NCBI GenBank assembly: GCA_947174735.1
Contig: CAMWKC010000174.1
Span: 1-5,296 of the forward strand
From: an uncultured Porphyromonadaceae bacterium
Lineage (GTDB): Bacteria > Bacteroidota > Bacteroidia > Bacteroidales > Muribaculaceae
DNA: 5,296 nucleotides
Direction of reading: 5' to 3'
This document shows, one piece after another, positions 1-5,227 of the stretch (position 1 is its first letter; each line of letters starts with the position of its first letter). The notes under the pieces were generated by a model that saw only the letters and a list, made by a program, of their open reading frames with translations, was not told the DNA's origin and ran no database searches. The translations under genes and the position numbers were made by a program.

Positions 1-528
1 GGCCATAGTCATGGCACCAGTCTGCCACGCCCAGGCAACAACGGACACTACGGTCACGCACATTGGCACCCGCTGCCCCCTCCTCCCCCACGGCCGGTAC
101 ATATAAATCACTACTATAATGTGCGGCCTTCATTTCTCGGTCTCACGCTCGGCACGATGTTTGATGTGGGTCTAAACACACTTATCAACGGTGGATTCAA
201 TGTAGTCTATGCCGCTGACAATATCATGGGCCTCACGAACGTCAATCAATTCGGTGTGCTTTGGCCCGAAGCCAGCTTCTTCTATGGACCTGCCGGAATG
301 ACCGGAGCACGTTTCCAGCGTATCACTCCTCTCTGGGACGACTGGGCTTTTAACACTGCCTATGCCCAACTGACAACTCTCTACGGTCAACCCGAGTCAA
401 TCACCCGCACACGTAATTCTCTGTCCGCTATATGGTGGACCGGCGGTAACTCATACGTCACCCTTAATTGCGGTCCGGCTGCCAACGGACTTACAGGTTT
501 CGCTACAGACCTTATCTTCGGCAACTGA
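1..528 (+). CDS. 3' part of a His/Gly/Pro-rich, probably exported protein with a conserved Bacteroidales C-terminal domain
   Basis: The frame is open from the first base to the TGA at 526-528, giving 175 visible residues. The true start lies upstream of the window, and a GTG at 121 is probably an internal Val. Residues 1-40 are low complexity, with eight His plus Gly, Asn and the run PLPPPPPRP. Residues about 44-175 form a compact aromatic and Gly/Asn-rich domain starting at FLGLTLGTMFDVGLNTLING, with LYGQPES near residue 127 and WWTGGNSYVTLNC near 145-157. This resembles uncharacterised Bacteroidales exported proteins that have a signal peptide, a His-rich linker and a C-terminal domain ending in a WxGG(N)xxVTL segment; the resemblance is from memory, not a search. 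The function is unknown. The His-rich stretch could bind metal, but nothing here proves it. A second frame over 2-106 also looks coding-like (see findings), so a frameshift near the left edge cannot be excluded. The gene converges with the minus-strand cluster. Confidence 0.75.
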   Translation, partial: GHSHGTSLPRPGNNGHYGHAHWHPLPPPPPRPVHINHYYNVRPSFLGLTLGTMFDVGLNTLINGGFNVVYAADNIMGLTNVNQFGVLWPEASFFYGPAGMTGARFQRITPLWDDWAFNTAYAQLTTLYGQPESITRTRNSLSAIWWTGGNSYVTLNCGPAANGLTGFATDLIFGN

Positions 529-559
529 CGCTTTACTTTTTCACTTCGCTCATTTCATA

Positions 560-625
560 TAATTACGGCTTCACACTCACTAAAGGAGAATGTGAAGCCG
601 TAATTAATTAGTGTGAAGCCGTAAT
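560..625. terminator. Three-armed inverted/direct repeat, probable bidirectional terminator
   Basis: The left arm at 560-575 pairs perfectly over 16 bp with 591-606, leaving a 15-nt loop. The same left arm, at 562-577, also pairs perfectly over 16 bp with 610-625, leaving a 32-nt loop. The two right arms are therefore direct repeats sharing TGTGAAGCCGTAAT. The location just past the stop codons of two convergent genes fits a bidirectional terminator. Neither strand has a strong T-run immediately after a stem, so this is not a textbook intrinsic terminator. A dispersed intergenic repeat is the main alternative. Confidence 0.55.
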
Positions 626-656
626 CCGCTTTTATATTTTACTTCCGCTTTTATAT
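625..656 (+). repeat. Short direct repeat TCCGCTTTTATAT x2
   Basis: TCCGCTTTTATAT occurs at 625-637 and again at 644-656, a 19-nt period with the spacer TTTACT. It directly follows the second right arm of the upstream hairpin. No function is evident. It may reflect slippage or local duplication in non-coding DNA. Confidence 0.6.
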
Positions 657-704
657 CTGCTTTTCACGTCCGTTTCTTACGTCCGCGCGAAGCTGGTTTC
701 CGCC

Positions 705-719
705 CGGGGCCCTGCCCCG
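705..719. terminator. GC-rich hairpin just downstream of the SPOR lipoprotein gene
   Basis: CGGGGC at 705-710 pairs with GCCCCG at 714-719 across a 3-nt loop. On the minus strand it begins 5 nt after the TGA stop of the SPOR-like gene, which is where a 3'-end hairpin of the five-gene cluster would sit. No T-tract follows on the minus strand, so it could protect the mRNA 3' end rather than terminate on its own. The GC-rich composition differs from the AT-rich repeats beside it. Confidence 0.35.
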
Positions 720-724
720 TAGTT

Positions 725-1225
725 TCATCTCAGCAGCACCAGCGGTGCACCGGACAGCCCGCTGTAAGGAAATCCGGTGTGCCGTTTTTCAAACTCAGCC
801 ACAGCAGCGGCAGCCTCCTCAAGCGTGGTTGTAACCACAGCCACGACATAGAACTTGCCATCACCGTTAGTAACCACACCGGCCTGTCTGTAACCTTCAG
901 CCTGCAATCGTTCGGTCAGTGACCGGGCATTGGTATCCATACTGTACAGCCCTACGGCTATATTGCATATACCCAATTTCACACTGTCACTTTTCAGAGG
1001 CTCTGACCATGTATATATCTGTGTTTCTCCTACTGTGGTTAATCTCGGTCCGTCAGTAGACTGAAGTCCCTGCGCCGGTATAAAGTCATCGGCCACGGCA
1101 GCCTGGCGTTTAGCCTGAGCCGCATCATAAGCGGCACGATAGTTCTTCTCAGTAGGCTTGCAGGCGCCCATACCCATTACGAGCACGGCGCCTGCAGCTA
1201 TAAGATAAATATGTCTGAATTTCAT
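725..1225 (-). CDS. Small SPOR-domain-like lipoprotein
   Basis: The 166-residue product starts with a lipoprotein signal: Lys/Arg, a hydrophobic stretch at 6-19 and the lipobox MGAC with the acylated Cys at 22. Residues 23-75 are a probable linker. Residues about 84-166 have the pattern of a SPOR domain, two repeats each of strand, helix and strand: KLGICNIAVGLYSM, then a helix (NARSLTERLQAEGY), KFYVVAVV, and a second helix (TLEEAAAAVAEFEKRH). SPOR domains usually bind glycan strands of peptidoglycan stripped of stem peptides, so a role at the cell wall or division site is plausible but inferred. A TGA four codons upstream in frame supports this ATG. No Shine-Dalgarno sequence is visible. The gene lies 49 nt after the Cbp1-like gene and is probably last in the operon. 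A D-S-V triplet at 80-82 fits the Bacteroides O-glycosylation sequon. I am confident of the lipoprotein call and moderately confident of SPOR. Confidence 0.85.
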   Translation of the reverse strand: MKFRHIYLIAAGAVLVMGMGACKPTEKNYRAAYDAAQAKRQAAVADDFIPAQGLQSTDGPRLTTVGETQIYTWSEPLKSDSVKLGICNIAVGLYSMDTNARSLTERLQAEGYRQAGVVTNGDGKFYVVAVVTTTLEEAAAAVAEFEKRHTGFPYSGLSGAPLVLLR

Positions 1226-1226
1226 T

Positions 1227-1293
1227 AATTCACTTCAACAACAGTTGTTTCGGTTAATCTTGACGACAGATATATCAATTCACCTGAACAACA
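1227..1293 (-). repeat. 17-nt direct repeat, 50-nt period, across the Cbp1-like gene end and the next gene start
   Basis: AATTCACCTGAACAACA (1277-1293) recurs as AATTCACTTCAACAACA (1227-1243), with 15 of 17 identities and an exact 50-nt offset. On the minus strand the first copy encodes the last codons of the Cbp1-like protein (V-V-Q-V-N-stop). The second copy reads V-V-E-V-N-stop in its own frame, and its TAA overlaps the ATG of the SPOR gene as TAATG. It may be a scar of a partial gene duplication or deletion. Confidence 0.5.
1237..1249. repeat. Small perfect palindrome AACAACAGTTGTT
   Basis: AACAAC at 1237-1242 and GTTGTT at 1244-1249 flank a single A. It lies 12 nt upstream of the SPOR gene start and overlaps the duplicated 3'-end copy. 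It could be a small operator, but the arms are simple GTT repeats and chance is a fair explanation. Confidence 0.25.
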
Positions 1294-2141
1294 AGATACG
1301 GTGTCAGACTCCAGAAGGCCTTTGCGTTGGTAATCTGTATAGTCTTAAGACCTTCCTCATTCTCTACTATCTGGTAAGAATCCTCAGGCATGTTTGACCA
1401 TATCTTCACCTTCTTGCTATTGGTAGGTATGCTGGTGAGATTACGCTTGTCGGCACGGGTAAAATAATTTGTATTGAAGTCACCCTTCAGCACCTTGGTC
1501 TGTCCGAGGAATTTCTTCTCCAGAAGGCCGTTCTGCTTAAGTTCTTTATTGGTGCCTATGGCATAATATACGGTGTTGGCAGCATCTTCAGCGGCAGTAG
1601 CCTGAGCCTGTGCTTCTTCTTTAGCCACAGTCTCAGCAGCTATAGCTTCTTTACCCTCAGCTACCTGATTGGTAAGCTCGGTTATCTGTTCGCGGGCGCT
1701 ACTGAGATCACTTTCAAGCTGAGCAATCTTAGTATCCTGCTGCTCAAGACGTTCCTTAAGCTGAGCAATAGTTTTAGCCTGTACGGAATTGGTCTGATCA
1801 CTGGCCTTCAGTTTTGCCTCGAGTTTGTCAAGCAGAGCACGATTGGCAGCTAAACGAGCCTTGATATTTGCAAGATTCTGACGGATTTCCGCACGACGGT
1901 TGCCACCTTCGCCGGTACCGATATTATGAAGCAGACCTTCCTGCTGATTGATTGAATCGAGACCGGTGTAAATGTCGCCCATAAGCAACATCAGGGAATC
2001 ATTGAAAGTAGCAGCTTCGTTATATTCAGCCGTAAGGGCTACAATACGAACGCTGTCCTCTTGGATTTTCTTCTGGTCGTGGCCCGAGCAGGCCGTCAGC
2101 ATCAGGGCTCCGAGGCCGATGATAAGCAGATTTTTCTTCAT
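1275..2141 (-). CDS. Cbp1-like coiled-coil lipoprotein (putative surface glycoprotein/adhesin)
   Basis: The 288-residue product begins with a lipoprotein signal ending in LTAC, with the acylated Cys at 18, so it should be anchored in a membrane. Residues about 82-187 are a long Ala/Gln/Glu/Lys-rich coiled coil. The C-terminal part (190-288) starts VYYAIGTNKELKQNGLL, continues through FLGQTKVL and DFNTNYFT, and ends LVVQVN. This layout, and the YYAIGTxxELK signature, match what I recall of the Bacteroidales Cbp1 family (described as collagen-binding glycoprotein adhesins). Collagen binding by this member is not shown. Three D-S-aliphatic triplets (29-31, 48-50, 62-64) fit the Bacteroides O-glycosylation sequon, all near the N-terminus before the coiled coil. 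The ATG is supported by an in-frame TAA two codons upstream. The gene lies 12 nt after rsmI in the same direction, so they are probably co-transcribed. Confidence 0.85.
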   Translation of the reverse strand: MKKNLLIIGLGALMLTACSGHDQKKIQEDSVRIVALTAEYNEAATFNDSLMLLMGDIYTGLDSINQQEGLLHNIGTGEGGNRRAEIRQNLANIKARLAANRALLDKLEAKLKASDQTNSVQAKTIAQLKERLEQQDTKIAQLESDLSSAREQITELTNQVAEGKEAIAAETVAKEEAQAQATAAEDAANTVYYAIGTNKELKQNGLLEKKFLGQTKVLKGDFNTNYFTRADKRNLTSIPTNSKKVKIWSNMPEDSYQIVENEEGLKTIQITNAKAFWSLTPYLVVQVN

Positions 2142-2153
2142 AGCTTATAGTCT

Positions 2154-2882
2154 TTAACAGTTATTCTTATCTGTTTCCGGATCTTCGGTGTCGACCACAC
2201 GGTCACGACGCGAAAGTCCATTCACTACCACAACAATTTCACCTTTCGCTTGGTTCAGCTCAAAATGAGATGATAATTCTCCAAGTGTACCCCGATGTAT
2301 AGTCTCATGCAGTTTTGATAGTTCACGACACACGGCTGCCTCACGGTCGGCACCGAAAGCCTCTGCTAACTGACGCAGCGTACGTGCCAGTCTTTTAGGA
2401 CTTTCGTATATCACTACCGTGCGTTCGTCGGCCGCTAACTGTGCCAGACGTGTGGCACGGCCCTTTTTAAGAGGCAGAAAGCCTTCGAATACAAACCGGT
2501 CACACGGCAGTCCGGACGATACCAGAGCAGGTACAAAAGCTGTGGCACCGGGCAGAGTTTCAACATCTATTCCGGCACGGCGACATTCACGGCTTAGCAT
2601 AAAACCGGGGTCAGAGATACCCGGAGTACCGGCATCTGAAATAAGTGCTATATTGGTACCGCCTTCCAACTGACGCACCACTTCAGCCACCTGCTCGTGT
2701 TCGTTATACTTATGGTGACTACGCATAGGAGTGTGGATATCGTAGTGCTTCAGCAACACACCGCTGGTACGGGTATCCTCAGCCAATATCAGGTCAGCCT
2801 CGCGCAATACTTTTATAGCACGAAAAGTCATGTCCTCAAGATTACCTATAGGCGTAGGTACTATAGTCAGACGACCGCTCAT
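2154..2882 (-). CDS. rsmI: 16S rRNA (cytidine(1402)-2'-O)-methyltransferase RsmI
   Basis: RsmI transfers a methyl group from S-adenosylmethionine to the 2'-OH of C1402 in the 16S rRNA decoding centre, working with RsmH, which N4-methylates the same base. The family motifs of this tetrapyrrole-methylase fold enzyme are all present: VPTPIGNLEDMTFRA (8-22), AEDTR (34-38), SDAGTPGISDPG (82-93), PGA (111-113), YESPKR (159-164), CRELSKLHE (185-193) and KGEIVVVV (213-220). At 242 residues it is shorter than the E. coli enzyme (about 286), ending soon after the core in a charged tail; it lacks the extra C-terminal segment, which I believe is normal for Bacteroidota. Its ATG overlaps the TGA of the upstream acidic-protein gene as ATGA, so translational coupling is likely. 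The substrate assignment follows from family knowledge. Confidence 0.97.
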   Translation of the reverse strand: MSGRLTIVPTPIGNLEDMTFRAIKVLREADLILAEDTRTSGVLLKHYDIHTPMRSHHKYNEHEQVAEVVRQLEGGTNIALISDAGTPGISDPGFMLSRECRRAGIDVETLPGATAFVPALVSSGLPCDRFVFEGFLPLKKGRATRLAQLAADERTVVIYESPKRLARTLRQLAEAFGADREAAVCRELSKLHETIHRGTLGELSSHFELNQAKGEIVVVVNGLSRRDRVVDTEDPETDKNNC

Positions 2883-3745
2883 GATTCGAAATATCTTTGT
2901 ATTATATGCATGAAGTCAACTACTTCCTGATTATCAGGCTGCCATTGCAGTGTGCCATAGAAGTAATCCTCGGCTTCATAATAGTTTTCAAGAGCTGCTA
3001 CTTCACTTAAAGCCGCTGTGAACTGTGCATCATTTCCGTTGAAAAGACTACGACGGAAACGGAAACGGTCATTGAGACTGAACACCAGACGTCCGCGTGC
3101 CGTAGTGTCGTTAAGACTACGACGCGTGCCTTCGGCCTCATCGTTGAGACTGCGACGAGGCGGTATATCAGTACGTGCCGGACGTACCGGTTCTCTGACC
3201 GGCTTCGAAGCATTAGGCTGTACAGGATTTACCGGAGCAGTAACTTTCAGCGCGGATGGATCAGGACGAAATCCGAGGGCTTCTTCTATAGGGGGTAGTT
3301 CAAGCAGTTCCTCTTCATCGGTTATATCCTCTTCATCAGCTTTATCTTCTGTATCTTCTTCCTCGTCAGATATCGTATCGGTAGTATCTTCTTCCTCCTC
3401 GTCAGGAGCAACATACAAGGTGTCTTCTTCACCTTCATAGTCATCACCAGCCTCATACTCATCATCGACTTCATTATCAACAGGCTCCGGACCATCAACA
3501 GCAACCGGTTCCTCAGACACTAAAGGAAGCTCTGTGACTGCGGGTTTAAGAGGCTGAACCGGCTGCACCGTCTCAGGCAGGGGTGTTTCTGTCAGTTCAG
3601 CACTACGTTCGGCTACGGCAGCGGCTTTTCCCGCTATCAATGTAGCGAGGCCGGAGGGATTATCGTCGCGGGCAAGGGCAAGATGCACCAAGCCTTCAAG
3701 CTCATATATACAGTCAAGCAGATTGGACAGTTTCTCTTTTTCCAT
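2879..3745 (-). CDS. Acidic, largely disordered cytoplasmic protein with conserved SLNDRFRFRR C-terminal module; unknown function
   Basis: The 288-residue product has no signal peptide or membrane segment. Residues 1-50 look helical. Residues about 52-86 are rich in Pro, Val and Glu. Residues about 87-150 are extremely acidic (runs such as DEEEEDTTD and DEEEDTEDKADEED) and should be disordered. Residues 160-215 are Pro/Arg rich and carry RRSLND twice (197-202, 208-213). The C-terminal module starts at residue 221 with VFSLNDRFRFRRSLFNGND and continues with EAEDYFYGTLQW and DFMHIIQRYF. I recall this module as conserved at the end of unannotated Bacteroidales proteins, but no function is known to me. 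The ATG is supported by an in-frame TAA six codons upstream. The gene lies 66 nt after dacB and overlaps rsmI by 4 nt. A coupling with rsmI could hint at a ribosome- or nucleic-acid-related role, which is speculation. Confidence 0.85.
   Translation of the reverse strand: MEKEKLSNLLDCIYELEGLVHLALARDDNPSGLATLIAGKAAAVAERSAELTETPLPETVQPVQPLKPAVTELPLVSEEPVAVDGPEPVDNEVDDEYEAGDDYEGEEDTLYVAPDEEEEDTTDTISDEEEDTEDKADEEDITDEEELLELPPIEEALGFRPDPSALKVTAPVNPVQPNASKPVREPVRPARTDIPPRRSLNDEAEGTRRSLNDTTARGRLVFSLNDRFRFRRSLFNGNDAQFTAALSEVAALENYYEAEDYFYGTLQWQPDNQEVVDFMHIIQRYFES
3029..3157 (-). repeat. Imperfect in-frame repeats encoding (RR)SLND/SLF units
   Basis: AAGACTACGACG occurs identically at 3044-3055 and 3113-3124, with the variant GAGACTGCGACG at 3146-3157 and a shorter relative near 3072-3080. 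On the coding strand these give RRSLF (231-235), RRSLND (208-213), RRSLND (197-202) and FSLND (222-226) of the acidic protein. Both the DNA and the peptide are repeated, which points to short internal duplications beside the conserved module. Confidence 0.55.
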
Positions 3746-3811
3746 TGGGTCTATGTGGGATTAGCGGGTTATGCTTTAAAGAAGTCAGCGGTATACGAAA
3801 ACTGATCGATA

Positions 3812-5059
3812 TTAGCGTTCAGGAGGTACGTTACAGCCGAAAAGTCTGAGCAACATTTTAGCAGCTGCTTTTTTCATACGGCTATTGTTACCCTGTATAT
3901 CGTTGGCCATTATTACTACTATATGAGTCGGGGCATAGTCCTCATCGAGTTTGTAACCCGCGAAACACTGTATGCCGGTCATACTACCGGTCTTCATGGC
4001 TATATAACTGTCAAGCTCTGTATTACACAGGAATTTGCGTAACGTTCCCTCCTGACCGGCAAGCGGAAAAAATGAAGCGTAATACACATCATGACTCATA
4101 TCTCGCAGCACCGAACCCATAAAGTCAGCTGTCACCCTGTTAGAGCGCGACAGACCTGAGCCGTCGTCAATACGCACACAGGCCATCGGCATACCGCGAC
4201 GCTTCCATAATGCCATACCGCGCGAGGCCCCGTCGGCTGTCGAACCGTCGCCGCCGGTCTCCTTGCTGTAAGTACGCAGCATAGCCTCGGCCATCATATT
4301 GTCGCTACGCATCATCAGCGAACGCATTATTTCATCTATAGGAGGTGATACGTGATCAAGCACTTCACGACGCTTGCCGCCTTCGAGTGTTTTACCCTGC
4401 ACATTTATACCACGAACTTCAAGAGCACCGCGCAGACGGCCAAGATATATAGCCTTAGGGTCAGGAACAGATGAACTACCTTTGGTATTGTTTTCAAAAT
4501 TCAGAGCGTGTATCCCCGTACCGTAGTCACGGGCTAAGTCAGCACGTGCCCAGCCCGCAGGAACTGACGGACCACTCCAGACACTGTCGTCTACGAGCAG
4601 ACGTCCCTCTACTGATTTCACACCGGCCTGCAGCAATGCTTCGGCTATCTCGGCTATAATATCGGTACCTGTAGGCTCGACATGTGAGTTCAGAGCCGGA
4701 TCACCGGAAGCTACTGTCACTACATTGCCATGAAGTGTTCCGCCGCTGTCGATATCACCCTCTGTATAAACACGTGTATGATATTCATAATCCGGGCCGG
4801 TATGCTGCAGCAGAGCGGCCGTAGTCACACTTTTCATTATCGAAGCCGGTATCAGAGGAGCAGAAGCATTATGAACAGCCAAGGTATCGCCTTTGGCAAT
4901 ATCCACTACCAAAACAGCCAGCGACCCGGAGGGAACGCCGCTCTCACGCACAAAATCGCGCACTGCCTGCTGGGCTATCGCACATACAGCGGTGCCTATC
5001 AGCAGACATAATGCTATGAAGCAACGGCGTGAATTATGTCTATCAAATAGTTTAATCAC
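3812..5059 (-). CDS. dacB: PBP4-type D-alanyl-D-alanine carboxypeptidase/endopeptidase (peptidase family S13)
   Basis: The product is a periplasmic low-molecular-mass class C penicillin-binding protein that removes terminal D-Ala from stem peptides and can cleave peptide cross-links. All three active-site motifs are present: SIMK (73-76, nucleophile S73 and K76), SDN (252-254) and KTG (356-358), plus DGSGLSRSNRVT (299-310), typical of S13. The N-terminus has RR followed by a hydrophobic stretch and AIA before Gln30, a likely signal peptidase I site. At 415 residues it is shorter than E. coli DacB (477). The SxxK-to-SxN distance is about 179 residues against about 244 there, so the inserted domains II/III are reduced. 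The start is GTG: an in-frame TAA lies two codons upstream, and the first in-frame ATG comes only at the active site. An AGGAGA lies 22 nt upstream of the GTG, too far for a normal Shine-Dalgarno. D-T-L (58-60) and D-S-V (158-160) fit the Bacteroides O-glycosylation sequon. It is the first gene of the minus-strand cluster. Confidence 0.95.
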   Translation of the reverse strand: MIKLFDRHNSRRCFIALCLLIGTAVCAIAQQAVRDFVRESGVPSGSLAVLVVDIAKGDTLAVHNASAPLIPASIMKSVTTAALLQHTGPDYEYHTRVYTEGDIDSGGTLHGNVVTVASGDPALNSHVEPTGTDIIAEIAEALLQAGVKSVEGRLLVDDSVWSGPSVPAGWARADLARDYGTGIHALNFENNTKGSSSVPDPKAIYLGRLRGALEVRGINVQGKTLEGGKRREVLDHVSPPIDEIMRSLMMRSDNMMAEAMLRTYSKETGGDGSTADGASRGMALWKRRGMPMACVRIDDGSGLSRSNRVTADFMGSVLRDMSHDVYYASFFPLAGQEGTLRKFLCNTELDSYIAMKTGSMTGIQCFAGYKLDEDYAPTHIVVIMANDIQGNNSRMKKAAAKMLLRLFGCNVPPER

Positions 5060-5081
5060 TTGTTATGTTTAGTTTTATCTG

Positions 5082-5087
5082 TCTCCT
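5082..5087 (-). promoter_or_regulatory. AGGAGA element in the dacB leader, at unusual distance from the GTG start
   Basis: On the minus strand AGGAGA ends 22 nt before the GTG of dacB. A Shine-Dalgarno normally sits 5-10 nt from the start, and no ATG, GTG or TTG lies at that distance. It is probably not a working ribosome binding site. Bacteroidota generally rely little on this interaction. Confidence 0.25.
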
Positions 5088-5128
5088 ATATATTTTTACC
5101 CGTACGCCCCGGGCAGCACAGGCGGCTA

Positions 5129-5136
5129 CAAAGTTA
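5129..5136 (-). promoter_or_regulatory. Putative -7 box (TAACTTTG) of the dacB cluster promoter
   Basis: Read on the minus strand, 5136-5129 is TAACTTTG, a perfect match to the Bacteroidetes sigma-ABfr -7 consensus TAnnTTTG. Transcription would start near 5122, giving a leader of about 62 nt before the dacB GTG. A matching TTTG -33 element at the usual 19-21 nt spacing is not present, so the promoter would be weak or atypical. Confidence 0.45.
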
Positions 5137-5180
5137 CAAAGTTTTTTCTGAAATAGTTATTTTTATTTTACGGCTTTTTG

Positions 5181-5188
5181 TAATTTTG
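5181..5188 (+). promoter_or_regulatory. Putative -7 box (TAATTTTG) for the AI-2E-like gene
   Basis: TAATTTTG matches the Bacteroidetes -7 consensus TAnnTTTG on the plus strand. Transcription would start near 5195, about 33 nt before the ATG at 5228. Upstream, at the -33 distance, there is only a T-rich stretch (5160-5164) rather than a clear TTTG. Confidence 0.45.
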
Positions 5189-5227
5189 ACACTTCATTTC
5201 ACCACCTGTCTTTTTTAAACACACATT

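Larger units (their letters stand above)
529..724. other. Convergent intergenic region rich in repeats and hairpins
   Basis: This 196-nt gap lies between the stop codons of the plus-strand His-rich gene and the minus-strand SPOR lipoprotein gene. I see no gene in it. It holds a three-armed repeat able to form two alternative hairpins (560-625), a 13-nt direct repeat (625-637 and 644-656), two copies of ACGTCCG (666-672 and 680-686), and a GC-rich hairpin (705-719). The position between two gene ends suggests transcription termination for both strands. Confidence 0.8.
5060..5227. other. Divergent intergenic promoter region between dacB and the AI-2E-like gene
   Basis: This 168-nt AT-rich spacer separates two divergent starts. 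It contains a GC-rich patch (5100-5126), a tandem octamer TACAAAGT x2 (5127-5142), and one Bacteroidetes-type -7 box on each strand. No ORF is credible here. Confidence 0.75.

Noticed and set aside
172..390. Minus-strand 72-residue frame opposite the first gene
   Set aside because: It is antisense to a convincing domain, has no family features, and has no promoter or neighbour logic.
121..528. GTG at 121 as the true start of the first gene
   Set aside because: The frame is open and coding-like back to base 1, the His-rich linker continues upstream, and starting at 121 would leave an apparently exported protein without a signal peptide.
560..625. CRISPR-like or attachment-site reading of the repeats
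   Set aside because: There are only three arms, one of them inverted, with short unequal spacers, no adjacent cas, integrase or tRNA gene, and location between convergent gene ends.
2419..2930. Plus-strand frames inside rsmI and across its start
   Set aside because: They are antisense to a well-recognised conserved enzyme and have Arg/Ser-rich compositions typical of shadow frames.
3018..3440. Long plus-strand open frame with a poly-Ser stretch opposite the acidic protein
   Set aside because: The Ser runs are simply the complement of the Asp/Glu codons (GAA/GAT/GAG) on the real coding strand. It has no start context or recognisable family.
3746..3811. Separate promoter or terminator between dacB and the acidic-protein gene
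   Set aside because: The 66-nt gap has no TAnnTTTG box on the minus strand and no stem followed by a T-tract.
4471..5011. Plus-strand frames opposite dacB
   Set aside because: They are shadows of a gene whose three catalytic motifs are intact, with no independent support.
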